From Pedobacter nyackensis (GTDB lineage: Bacteria; Bacteroidota; Bacteroidia; Sphingobacteriales; Sphingobacteriaceae): a DNA stretch of 64,000 nt. The stretch covers positions 186,001 to 250,000 of the forward strand of contig NZ_FWYB01000006.1 in the NCBI RefSeq assembly GCF_900176505.1, in the 5' to 3' direction. Under the pieces are notes generated by a model. The model did not search any database. It had not been told where the DNA came from and saw only the letters and a list, made by a program, of their open reading frames with translations. Below, piece by piece: positions 22,708 through 30,600 of this stretch. Both the position numbers and the translations under genes were made by a program. Within the stretch, counting starts at the first letter, position 1. Each line of letters starts with the position of its first letter.

Positions 22708-23616
22708 TTAAGGATATGTTGTGGTTCGGAAATCATTTCTTTTTATTTTTAGAGCCTCAACTGAGGGGTAATCTTTTGAATTAGTGGGGAGATTTATCTT
22801 CTTGCCACAAAAACTATAATAATAATCATTTTTTAAAACGGAACTTATGTGTATTGTATATTCCTCATCTATATACAATAGTCCATTGTCAAATAATCTA
22901 TGTAAATCAATTCTTAAAAGAATTCCGTTTTGAATATGATTAGAATTAATGTTTAGATAGGATTGGATATGGGACGCTTCCAATAGCTCAGGTGTTGGGT
23001 CGCCACTTATACAACATCTGTGATTATACGCTTTAAGCACGGCAGATTTAAATCTTTCTTGGCCTATCCGACCATTTACTTGAGTAAACAAATTTTCACG
23101 TTGCCCCTTTAATGGATGGAATCGCTCTATCAAAGAAGATGGGTCTAACATGTTAAGAGCATCATCAAAATATTTTAATTTGACTATTTGACTCGAAAAC
23201 TTGATTTTGTCTTTATCAAGTTGCTTGAATTCTTCATTTTCCCAAAATTGACAGTTTTGTAATATAATACAGCCAATAGTATACGTATTTGCGTTTATAG
23301 TTTTTTTTCCAAATTTCTTGCTATTTGAATCAATATATTTTTGAATGCTATCAATAAAATTCTGTTTTGAATCCCTTCCATTCCTAAATCCAAATTCAAT
23401 CCAAGCTTGTTCTGCCGTTAAATTTTTATATTCAACGAACTCCCCAAAACCTCCTATAAGTCTAATGGGAGCTTTTAACATAAAAAAAAACTTGTCTCCC
23501 TTATTAAGGCCTTTAATATTCCATGGGGTCGGTGTCCAAAAATTTACGGTCGAGTTGAAGTTGTTTTTTTTGAGGTAGTAAAACCAGTTATTATCAGTAG
23601 GAGAAATTGCAAACAT
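22708..23616 (-). CDS. HNH endonuclease with PUA/EVE-like N-terminal domain, putative restriction enzyme
   Basis: This 302-residue protein has an HNH_2-type nuclease domain at about residues 195-255: CCISGDPTPELLEASHI, then NGILLRIDLHRLFDNGLLYI, giving the E-(A)-S-H and N...H-x-x-x-(D)N pattern with the first His in the SHI segment. The N-terminal 100 residues (FAISPTDNNWFYYL, VNFWTPTPWNIKGLNKGD, KFFFMLKAPIRLIGGFGEF) resemble PUA/EVE-like modules that in other nucleases read modified bases. It is the first gene of a two-gene operon with the STAND protein and lies next to attR. Cleavage of modified phage DNA is a reasonable but untested inference. Confidence 0.78.
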   Translation of the reverse strand: MFAISPTDNNWFYYLKKNNFNSTVNFWTPTPWNIKGLNKGDKFFFMLKAPIRLIGGFGEFVEYKNLTAEQAWIEFGFRNGRDSKQNFIDSIQKYIDSNSKKFGKKTINANTYTIGCIILQNCQFWENEEFKQLDKDKIKFSSQIVKLKYFDDALNMLDPSSLIERFHPLKGQRENLFTQVNGRIGQERFKSAVLKAYNHRCCISGDPTPELLEASHIQSYLNINSNHIQNGILLRIDLHRLFDNGLLYIDEEYTIHISSVLKNDYYYSFCGKKINLPTNSKDYPSVEALKIKRNDFRTTTYP

Positions 23617-23694
23617 TTAAGAGTGTATTTATTCTCGACAATTTATAAAAAATATCGGAACAATCGGAGTTCTCGATTCCACTAAATTTGAATT

Positions 23695-23714
23695 TTGACA
23701 GTAATATTGACGGT
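23695..23714. repeat. TTGACAGT repeats, probable integrase arm sites (right)
   Basis: TTGACAGTAATATTGACGGT differs by one base from 14369-14388 at the other island end. Both have two boxes 12 bp apart. The symmetrical placement near the two att repeats supports arm-type sites for the island integrase. Confidence 0.65.
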
Positions 23715-23724
23715 AAAAGTAAAA

Positions 23725-23755
23725 AGCCTCTGTAAGTATTTGACTTACAGAGGCT
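23725..23755. terminator. Terminator behind tRNA-Lys, supplied by the island
   Basis: A 13-bp perfect stem (AGCCTCTGTAAGT / ACTTACAGAGGCT) with a 5-nt loop has an A-run before and a T-run after. On the minus strand it lies just downstream of tRNA-Lys, mirroring the shorter terminator at 14201-14221. Confidence 0.88.
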
Positions 23756-23766
23756 TTTTGCTTTTC

Positions 23767-23783
23767 TTGTGATCCCGCTGGGA
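23767..23783. repeat. Right attachment repeat (attR)
   Basis: This copy of the 17-bp direct repeat at 14224-14240 covers the last bases of the tRNA-Lys gene, so the gene keeps its 3' end after integration. Confidence 0.85.
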
Positions 23784-23842
23784 TTCGAACCCAGGACCAC
23801 TACATTAAAAGTGTAATGCTCTACCAGCTGAGCTACGGAATC
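23770..23842 (-). tRNA. tRNA-Lys (anticodon UUU)
   Basis: The minus strand reads as a complete cloverleaf. The acceptor stem is GATTCCG/CGGGATC with one G-T pair, the D arm is GCTCAGCTGGTAGAGC, the anticodon arm is TTACA-CTTTTAA-TGTAG with anticodon TTT, and the T arm is CTGGG-TTCGAAT-CCCAG. CCA is not encoded. It is the integration target of the adjoining island. Confidence 0.96.
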
Positions 23843-24214
23843 ATTCTCTGTTTGAAGAGGCTGCAAAGATAGGATTATTAATTTATTCTCCTAAAAAAAA
23901 GTGAAAAAACATTACGCTTTACATCCCGAATTAAAAAAATCAGGCTGATACAAAGAAATCTCCTGTTTTAAGCAGAATTTGATTGGGCAAACCAAGTCTC
24001 ATAATCAATACTTTAAAGCAAAAGCACTCCCTACTGTAAGGTACATTGTCAACTTGTTTACAACATTGTACACTTTTTGTAAACCACTTTTTACAAGGTT
24101 TACAACCTACAATACAACTGCATGTAGTGCATATTTCCTGATATATTATTTATATAACTTTATTCTACAGATTTAAAGAATATTATTTAGTGAAACAATT
24201 TAGCTTTTATCAAA
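23843..24214. other. Noncoding stretch upstream of the exopolysaccharide locus
   Basis: No gene is supported. The stretch holds a cluster of TTTACAA boxes (24056-24105) and, at 24155-24162, a -7-like TAACTTTA about 50 bp before the first export gene. No clear -33 element accompanies it. Confidence 0.5.
24056..24105. promoter_or_regulatory. Cluster of TTTACAA boxes, possible operator for the exopolysaccharide locus
   Basis: GTTTACAA occurs at 24056-24063 and 24098-24105, TTTACAA at 24090-24096 and the inverted TTGTAAAC at 24077-24084. Four boxes within 50 bp, 50-100 bp upstream of a plausible -7 box, suggest a binding region for a regulator. No regulator is identified. Confidence 0.45.
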
Positions 24215-24964
24215 ATGAGAAATTTATTGTTTGTAATAATCGCAGCTTTCTACCTAATGGCATGTGCTCCACAGAGAAATCTTGTCTATTTCAGTAACCT
24301 ATCTGAAGTTGTCAAGAATCAGGTCAAGGTTAACGAAGCTGAATTAAAACTTCAAAAAAATGATCTGATAAGCGTAACGCTAAATAGCTTAAATACCGAG
24401 TATGACGCTTTATTTAATGGTACAACCCCTAATAGCTATCCAAACGCAGTCAAAACAGGCTTTAGGGTGAATAACGATGGTTATGTAAAATTGCCAAGAA
24501 TAGGCGATGTAAAAGTTGAAGGATTAAATCTTGAAGAGGCTCAAAACCTGATTACAAAGGAGTTGAGTAAACAAATCAAGAATCCTATTGTCAATTTACA
24601 ATTAATTAATTTCAAAATCACCGTTATCGGAGAAGTCAACAACCCTTCCTCACTAACAGTTACAAGTGACCAGATCAATTTGCTCGAAGCGCTGGGCATG
24701 GCTGGTGATATGACGGTCTATGGAAAAAGAGAGAATGTACTGGTCATTCGTGAAACGGATGGACAACGGAATATGGTTAGACTTAACCTTAATGATAAGG
24801 ATATTTTCCAATCTCCTTATTTCCAGTTGAAACAGAATGACATTGTATATGTAGAACCAGATAAATCTAAAGAGAAAGAATTCAGTCCAAACAACCGTGC
24901 TTTACCGATCATAACTGCCTGCATTTCAGCAGTAGCTGTACTTATAACTGCATTAATCAGATAG
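24215..24964 (+). CDS. Wza-type polysaccharide export outer-membrane lipoprotein
   Basis: This 249-residue protein has a lipoprotein signal (MRNLLFVIIAAFYLMACAPQ, lipobox LMAC). The Poly_export domain follows at about residues 45-120 (LQKNDLISVTLNSLNTEYDA, then GFRVNNDGYVKLPRIGDVKV), then a SLBB-type domain (KITVIGEVNNPSSLTVTSDQ). A C-terminal hydrophobic helix fits the short Bacteroidota version, which keeps a single TM helix at the end. It forms the outer-membrane exit with the Wzc-type partner next door and is the first gene of the large locus. Confidence 0.92.
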   Translation: MRNLLFVIIAAFYLMACAPQRNLVYFSNLSEVVKNQVKVNEAELKLQKNDLISVTLNSLNTEYDALFNGTTPNSYPNAVKTGFRVNNDGYVKLPRIGDVKVEGLNLEEAQNLITKELSKQIKNPIVNLQLINFKITVIGEVNNPSSLTVTSDQINLLEALGMAGDMTVYGKRENVLVIRETDGQRNMVRLNLNDKDIFQSPYFQLKQNDIVYVEPDKSKEKEFSPNNRALPIITACISAVAVLITALIR

Positions 24965-24965
24965 T

Positions 24966-25003
24966 ATTATTAATATAAAACATAATTATTAATATAAAAC
25001 ATA
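24966..25003. repeat. 19-bp perfect tandem direct repeat
   Basis: ATTATTAATATAAAACATA occurs twice back to back between the wza-type and wzc-type genes, ending five bases before the wzc ATG. Slippage here would change the ribosome-loading region of the kinase gene. Confidence 0.85.
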
Positions 25004-25008
25004 AAGAC

Positions 25009-27318
25009 ATGAACTCCCCTACTCATCAAACATCCATGTTAGAAGATTTAAAGGATATTTTTCAAAAATGTCTTAAATACTGGTATGTATTTGCCATCAC
25101 CATTACATTAAGCTTTCTGGGCGCTTATTTATACCTGGCCATTACCCCTCCTAAATATAAAGTCACCAGTACCTTATTGGTTCAAGATGATAAACAGGGA
25201 GATGGAGCAACAAAAGAAAGTGCTTTTAGTGACCTGAATATGTTTAAAATTGACAGGAAAGCTGACAATGAAATAGAAGTACTTCGCTCAAGAGATCTGA
25301 TTTACAAAGTATTAAAAAAGCTATCATTAGAAACTTCCTACTTCCAGAAGGAAACTTTAAGAGAGAAGGAGCTTTATGCCAACAACCTACCTATCAAAGT
25401 TAAAATACTAGCAATAAATGCTTTGGGATATAGCAAAGAGCTAGTTGTAAAACCTTTAAAGGACGACAAATTTAGCTTAAAGGATAAAGATAAGGAATAC
25501 GTATTTAAGTATGGTGAGCTAATAAAAAAGCCTGGATATCAAATTGTTGTAGATAAAGGTCCTGCTTTTGAAAAGAACCAAAAACCTACCAAGATCAAGT
25601 TTCGCGACCTCAACCTGTTGGCCGAAGCTTACAGTTTGGCGGGACTAACAGTGATGCCGGTAATTAAAGATGCGAACACCATCTCCATCAGCCTTAATGA
25701 CGGGGTGCCACAAAGAGGTATTGATATATTGACCGAACTGATCAGGACTTATAATGAGGAAGATGTAACCAGAAAAAATATTATTGCTGTAAATACAATC
25801 AACTTTATTGACAACAGGCTAAAATACCTGAGCAAAGATTTATCAGTTGTTGAACAGGATGTAGAAAACTACAAACAGAGCAACATGATCTCCGATGTAG
25901 GTATGGAATCGCAACTGAACATCGCTAAATCGGGCGAATACAATCAAATGTTATCTTTTACAAATGTTCAACTCCGTGTACTGGAATCATTGGAAAAATA
26001 CGTAGGAAATACCAATAATCTGAATTTAGTACCGAGTTCGCTAAGTATCAATAATGCCACGTTAAATGATTTGACCAGCAAATATAATTCACTGCAACAG
26101 GAAAGAATTAAAATGCTGCGTACTTCGGAAGAGGGTAATCCTTTACTGGTAAACCTTACTGCACAAATGCAGAGTTTAAAATCAAATATTCAGGAAAACT
26201 TACAAAACATTAAAAAAGGATTGCAGATCGAAAGAAACAACCTGCAGGCGATGACCTCAAAATTTGACAACAAGATTCGTCAGGTTCCGGCTGTAGAACG
26301 GGGAATTTTAGAACGAAGCAGAGAGCAGAGCGTAAAAGCAGGGCTTTATAAATACTTATTGCAGAAAAGAGAAGAAACTACACTGTCACTTTCAGCAACA
26401 GTACCAACATCACAAGTTATCGACAAACCAGCTTACAACAGTATACCTACAAGTCCCAGGAAACAGTTGGTATACCTTTTTGCTACTTTATTTGGTTGTA
26501 TTATTCCAGCAGGAATAATTTACGGCAGGTCGATGTTGAACACCAAAGTAATCGATGCAAAAGATATCCAATTGCTTACCGGTGTACCGGTACTGGGCGT
26601 GCTGAGCCACCTGAAAAAAGATGAAGTATCTGTCATAGAACGCAATAGCCGCTCTACCATGTCAGAGCTCTTCAGATACATTAGAAGTAACCTGCATTTT
26701 ATGAATTCAGGTCAGCCAGACCAGGTGCTTTTGGTTACCTCCTGCATGAAGGCGGAAGGAAAAACCTTTTTCTCCATCAATCTGGGTGTTACACTCGCTT
26801 CTATCAACAAACGGGTTGTACTGTTAGAATTTGATCTGCGTAAACCGCAATTGATGTACAAGATGCATTTAAAAGCTAAAATAGGCATAACAGACTATTT
26901 AATGAACGATGAGATTACAGTTGACGAGCTCATTGTAAATTCAAGAAGGTTTAACGACTTGCTGGTGATTGACTGTGGACCTGTGCCGGAAAATCCGGCT
27001 GAGATCATGACGCATCCAAAAATCGGGCAATTAATTGAGGAATTAAAAGAGAGATTCGACTATGTGATTATAGACACTGCTCCTGTTGGTCAGGTAGCTG
27101 ATGCCTTTAGTTTATCGCCATATACTGATGTGAGTATCTTCCTTGTACGTTACAACTATACAAATAAAATGCAGTTGAACATACTTAAAGACATATTTTA
27201 TTACAAAAAACTAACCAATCCAATGGTAGTTTTTAATGATGCCAAACAAGAAAGCAACAATGCGTATGGATACGGCGGGTATGGATATGGATACGGAGTA
27301 GAGTTATCAAGAAATTAG
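25009..27318 (+). CDS. Wzc-type polysaccharide co-polymerase / tyrosine autokinase
   Basis: This 769-residue inner-membrane protein has a Wzz domain starting after the first TM helix (YWYVFAITITLSFLGAYLYL), a long periplasmic coiled coil at about 280-440, a second TM at about 490-510 and a cytoplasmic BY-kinase. The kinase shows Walker A VTSCMKAEGKTFFSINLG, Walker A' VVLLEFDLRKPQLM and Walker B VIIDTAPVG. The C-terminus ends in a Tyr/Gly cluster (NAYGYGGYGYGYG), the autophosphorylation tail. It controls chain length and export with the preceding Wza-type lipoprotein. Confidence 0.95.
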   Translation: MNSPTHQTSMLEDLKDIFQKCLKYWYVFAITITLSFLGAYLYLAITPPKYKVTSTLLVQDDKQGDGATKESAFSDLNMFKIDRKADNEIEVLRSRDLIYKVLKKLSLETSYFQKETLREKELYANNLPIKVKILAINALGYSKELVVKPLKDDKFSLKDKDKEYVFKYGELIKKPGYQIVVDKGPAFEKNQKPTKIKFRDLNLLAEAYSLAGLTVMPVIKDANTISISLNDGVPQRGIDILTELIRTYNEEDVTRKNIIAVNTINFIDNRLKYLSKDLSVVEQDVENYKQSNMISDVGMESQLNIAKSGEYNQMLSFTNVQLRVLESLEKYVGNTNNLNLVPSSLSINNATLNDLTSKYNSLQQERIKMLRTSEEGNPLLVNLTAQMQSLKSNIQENLQNIKKGLQIERNNLQAMTSKFDNKIRQVPAVERGILERSREQSVKAGLYKYLLQKREETTLSLSATVPTSQVIDKPAYNSIPTSPRKQLVYLFATLFGCIIPAGIIYGRSMLNTKVIDAKDIQLLTGVPVLGVLSHLKKDEVSVIERNSRSTMSELFRYIRSNLHFMNSGQPDQVLLVTSCMKAEGKTFFSINLGVTLASINKRVVLLEFDLRKPQLMYKMHLKAKIGITDYLMNDEITVDELIVNSRRFNDLLVIDCGPVPENPAEIMTHPKIGQLIEELKERFDYVIIDTAPVGQVADAFSLSPYTDVSIFLVRYNYTNKMQLNILKDIFYYKKLTNPMVVFNDAKQESNNAYGYGGYGYGYGVELSRN

Positions 27319-27439
27319 TAAAATAATCATCCTTTATTGAGTTTTTTAATCAAAATCATCATGTAAGTGATATGGCGAAGCCCTGCACTTTTCAGAAGGA
27401 AACAACAATTGCCGTTAAAATCTAAAAATTCTCTATACA

Positions 27440-27991
27440 ATGGAAAATCAATTCGTAACAAAATCGCACTGGAAAAAACGCTGGCTGGTTATCTATACCC
27501 GTCCAAGATGGGAAAAGAAAGTAGACAAATTGTTAAAAATGCAGGACATCAAATCATACTGCCCTTTAAGAACTGTTACGCACCAATGGGCAGACCGTAA
27601 GAAAGTTGTTGATATGCCACTCTTTAGCGGTTATGTATTTGTGTGGATTGACGAAAGAGAAGAATATAAAGTTCGCCAGACTTTGGGCGTATTAAATTTT
27701 ATCTACTACATGGCTAAACCTGCCGTAATTAGAGATTGCGTGATAGAGAAAATTGAGCAATTAACTAAAATGGAGCACGACTATGAGGTAGTAGATTTAC
27801 AAGAGATCAATCCGGGCGACCGCATCAGAATTAAATGTGGCATCTTCTATAACCAGGAAGGAACAGTGATTAAAGTTCAGGGAAAAAATGTTTTAATGGT
27901 TTTTGATCATTTGAACTGTGCCCTGGTAAGTAATGTTCCGATAAGTAACATAATGTTAAATACGGCTAATGTGCAACCTACTTATGTATGA
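27440..27991 (+). CDS. UpxY/NusG-like transcription antiterminator
   Basis: This 183-residue NusG paralogue has an NGN domain (KKRWLVIYTRPRWEKKVDKL, CPLRTVTHQWADRKKVVDMP, LFSGYVFVWID) and a C-terminal KOW (INPGDRIRIKCGIFYNQEGT). It resembles Bacteroides UpxY proteins, which let RNA polymerase read through long capsule operons. The 121-bp gap before it is the only sizeable gap near the start of the operon and may hold its loading element. Unlike the classic upx loci, it is the third gene and not the first. It overlaps the flippase gene by 4 bp. Confidence 0.9.
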   Translation: MENQFVTKSHWKKRWLVIYTRPRWEKKVDKLLKMQDIKSYCPLRTVTHQWADRKKVVDMPLFSGYVFVWIDEREEYKVRQTLGVLNFIYYMAKPAVIRDCVIEKIEQLTKMEHDYEVVDLQEINPGDRIRIKCGIFYNQEGTVIKVQGKNVLMVFDHLNCALVSNVPISNIMLNTANVQPTYV

Positions 27992-29430
27992 GCCTCAAAT
28001 TAAAAACGATCTCTGGAATATTATGGTCCCTCGGTCAGCAATTCATCATAAAGATAGTCGGTTTTTTAATTATGATTGTGCTGGCCAGAATTCTGGCTCC
28101 GGCTGAATTCGGACTGATCGCAATGTTATCCTTGTTTATTGCCATTGGCAATTCATTAATGGATAGCGGACTTGGTTCCTCACTGATCAGAACTAACGAT
28201 GCCGATAACAGAGACTACTCGACGGTGTTTTATTTCAACCTGGTAGGAAGCGTCTTAATCTACTTCCTACTCTATTTAGCCGCCCCACTCATCTCGGGAT
28301 TCTATCGCCAACCTGAGCTGATTAATGTAATTAGAGTTTACGCAATTATCATCATCATCAATGCCTTTTATTCGGTACAAAGTACCCTCCTGGTTAAGGA
28401 TATGAATTTCAGGCTTCAAACAAATATCCAGGTACCGGCTGCTATTGGTGGTGGCATACTTGGAATCATCATGGCAAAAATGGGTTATGGGGTTTGGAGT
28501 CTGGTTTGGATGAGTTTGTTCAACGCATTTTTATCAACGGTAATGCACTGGACTTTTTCTAAATGGCGGCCTGATTTTATAATTGATAGGGCTAGGTTCA
28601 AGCAACATTTCAATTTTGGTTACAAAATGGCACTTTCAGGTTTAATTGAAACTGTTCACCAGAATTTATACACACTAATTATAGGGAGATTATATTCAGT
28701 TACCCAATTGGGATTTTACTCCAGAGCAGATCAGGTTAGTCAGTTACCCATTTCAAATATCTCAGCGGCCATCAGCAAGGTTACTTATCCAATGTTTTCG
28801 GAAATAGCCCAGGACGATGCAAGGTTAAAAATGGTGTATAAAAAGATGATGCAGCAAGTTATTTTTTGGAATGCTCCTATTCTCATTTACTTATGCATAG
28901 TAGCAGAACCATTGTTCATATTCCTGCTTACCGATAAATGGCTACCGGCAGTACCTTACTTTCAAATACTTTGCCTTGCCGGGATTATATATCCGCTTCA
29001 CTCCTACAATCTGAACATATTAAAAGTTAAAGGAAGAAGCGACCTGATACTGAAATTAGAGATTATAAAAAAAACAATCAGTGTAATCGGGATCATTAGC
29101 GTAATCCCCTTTGGCATCTATGGTTTACTATACTTCCAGCTACTCTTTAACTTTATAGGTTATTACATCAATTCAATATATAGCGGCCGGTCAATCAACT
29201 ACCCGGCAACAGAACAAATTGCTGACATACTACCAACGTTGGTGCTATCAGCAGCCGCAGGCTTACTCTGCTACTTTACCGATCAATTTCTTGTTAATTT
29301 TCTCAACCTGAATGCTTTATCGAGAATACTGATTGATGGAGTAATGTACGCCGCTACTTATTTAATGCTGAGTACCCTTGCTCAGCTAACAGCAATAACA
29401 GATTTCAAACATTTAATTCTAAACAGATGA
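27988..29430 (+). CDS. Wzx-type oligosaccharide flippase
   Basis: This 480-residue protein has about 12-14 hydrophobic helices and the MVF/polysaccharide transporter opening LKTISGILWSLGQQFIIKIV followed by LARILAPAEFGLIAMLSLFI. The family moves undecaprenyl-linked repeat units across the inner membrane. The start ATG overlaps the antiterminator stop (ATGA), and its own end overlaps the aminotransferase start in the same way, so translation is coupled along this part of the operon. The length and opening motif are typical of WzxC/LPS-biosynthesis type flippases. Confidence 0.92.
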   Translation: MSLKLKTISGILWSLGQQFIIKIVGFLIMIVLARILAPAEFGLIAMLSLFIAIGNSLMDSGLGSSLIRTNDADNRDYSTVFYFNLVGSVLIYFLLYLAAPLISGFYRQPELINVIRVYAIIIIINAFYSVQSTLLVKDMNFRLQTNIQVPAAIGGGILGIIMAKMGYGVWSLVWMSLFNAFLSTVMHWTFSKWRPDFIIDRARFKQHFNFGYKMALSGLIETVHQNLYTLIIGRLYSVTQLGFYSRADQVSQLPISNISAAISKVTYPMFSEIAQDDARLKMVYKKMMQQVIFWNAPILIYLCIVAEPLFIFLLTDKWLPAVPYFQILCLAGIIYPLHSYNLNILKVKGRSDLILKLEIIKKTISVIGIISVIPFGIYGLLYFQLLFNFIGYYINSIYSGRSINYPATEQIADILPTLVLSAAAGLLCYFTDQFLVNFLNLNALSRILIDGVMYAATYLMLSTLAQLTAITDFKHLILNR

Positions 29431-30596
29431 TTCCTGTAACCAAACCATTTCTTCCAAAGGAAGAAAAATTTCAAGAATATCTTGACAGCATTTGGGACCG
29501 TCAATGGCTCACTAATAATGGTCCGTTATTGAATGATTTCGAGTTAAAGCTCAAGGAGTATTTAGGGATTGACCACTTGTTGTTTGTTTCTAACGGAACT
29601 TTCGCTTTGCAATTGGCAATTAAGGCGTTAAATCTAAGTGGCGAAATCATTACTACACCATTTTCATTTGTGGCCACCACAAGCAGTATTGTATGGGAAG
29701 GTTGTAAGCCTGTATATGTAGATATTGATAGTGAAACCTTTAATATCGACCCTTCAAAAATTGAAGCTGCAATTACTCCCCAAACCTCTGCGATATTGGC
29801 AACACATGTTTATGGAAATCCTTGTGATATAGACGCAATACAGGAAATAGCTGATCGGCATGGGTTAAAAGTAATTTATGACGGTGCCCATTGCTTTGGT
29901 ACCAATTACAAAAACAGATCAGTTTTTGAGTATGGTGATATCAGTACCACTAGCTTTCATGCAACCAAATTATTTCACACGATTGAAGGTGGTGCCGTAT
30001 TTACCAGGAACCCGGAATTGTTAAAAAAAATGGCCGGTATGCGCAATTTTGGACATAGCGGTCCGGATACATTTTCAGGTCTGGGTGTTAATGGTAAAAA
30101 CTGCGAATTCCACGCAGCAATGGGATTGTGTAACCTGGAATCTGTGGATGAAATACTGGAGAAAAGAAAAAGCCTGTCCTTACATTATTATGATAGGTTA
30201 AGCACATTAAAAGCCAGATTTCCAAAATTAAACAGAAGCAAAGATTACAACTATTCTTATTTCCCTGTGCTATTTGACTCGGAGGAACTCATGTTTAAAT
30301 GTTTGGATAAACTGGAATTGTCGAAGATTTATTGTAGAAGGTACTTCTACCCTTCGCTTTCAACCTTGCCATATGTAGATCACACGGCTATGCCTGTATG
30401 CGACGATGTGTCGAGAAGAATAGTTTGCTTGCCGCTCTATCATAGCTTAACGGTTTCAGATCTGGATTTAATCTGCCGCATCATCCTTAGAGTGCAAAAT
30501 AATCAGAAAGCGAAACCAATGGTCATAGATGCTTATGACGGAATAATCGCCAATAACGCCAACCCTGCAATTAACGGACACTACATACATAAGTAA
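29427..30596 (+). CDS. DegT/DnrJ/EryC1-type sugar aminotransferase
   Basis: This 389-residue PLP enzyme probably forms an amino sugar nucleotide for the repeat unit. The motifs are FVSNGTFALQLAIKALNLSG (phosphate loop), EIITTPFSFVATTSSIVWEG, VIYDGAHCFG (PLP-binding Asp) and TTSFHATKLFHTIEGGAVFT with the catalytic Lys. The opening VTKPFLPKEEKFQEYL with WLTNNGPLLNDFE is close to transaminases making 4-amino-4,6-dideoxy sugars. It overlaps the flippase gene by 4 bp. Confidence 0.92.
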   Translation: MIPVTKPFLPKEEKFQEYLDSIWDRQWLTNNGPLLNDFELKLKEYLGIDHLLFVSNGTFALQLAIKALNLSGEIITTPFSFVATTSSIVWEGCKPVYVDIDSETFNIDPSKIEAAITPQTSAILATHVYGNPCDIDAIQEIADRHGLKVIYDGAHCFGTNYKNRSVFEYGDISTTSFHATKLFHTIEGGAVFTRNPELLKKMAGMRNFGHSGPDTFSGLGVNGKNCEFHAAMGLCNLESVDEILEKRKSLSLHYYDRLSTLKARFPKLNRSKDYNYSYFPVLFDSEELMFKCLDKLELSKIYCRRYFYPSLSTLPYVDHTAMPVCDDVSRRIVCLPLYHSLTVSDLDLICRIILRVQNNQKAKPMVIDAYDGIIANNANPAINGHYIHK

Positions 30597-30600
30597 ATTC

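Larger units (their letters stand above)
14224..23783. mobile_element. tRNA-Lys genomic island, about 9.6 kb
   Basis: The element is bounded by a 17-bp direct repeat equal to the 3' end of the tRNA-Lys gene. It has an integrase gene next to the left end, excisionase-like HTH genes behind it and an intact tRNA at the right end. Cargo comprises an unknown 91-residue ORF, a Xre regulator, structured noncoding DNA, a STAND/TIR-like gene and an HNH nuclease gene. No relaxase, transfer or replication gene is seen, so it is an integrative island that probably needs help to move between cells. Confidence 0.85.

Noticed and set aside
23594..23866. 90-residue reading frame on the minus strand across the tRNA
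   Set aside because: It runs straight through the tRNA-Lys gene and its terminator.
24056..24105. TTTACAA boxes considered as DnaA boxes or an origin
   Set aside because: They do not match the TTATNCACA pattern, and no replication gene is near.
23979..24176. 65-residue plus-strand reading frame upstream of the export gene
   Set aside because: No family, no convincing start, and it covers the TTTACAA boxes and the -7-like sequence, so it is noncoding regulatory DNA.
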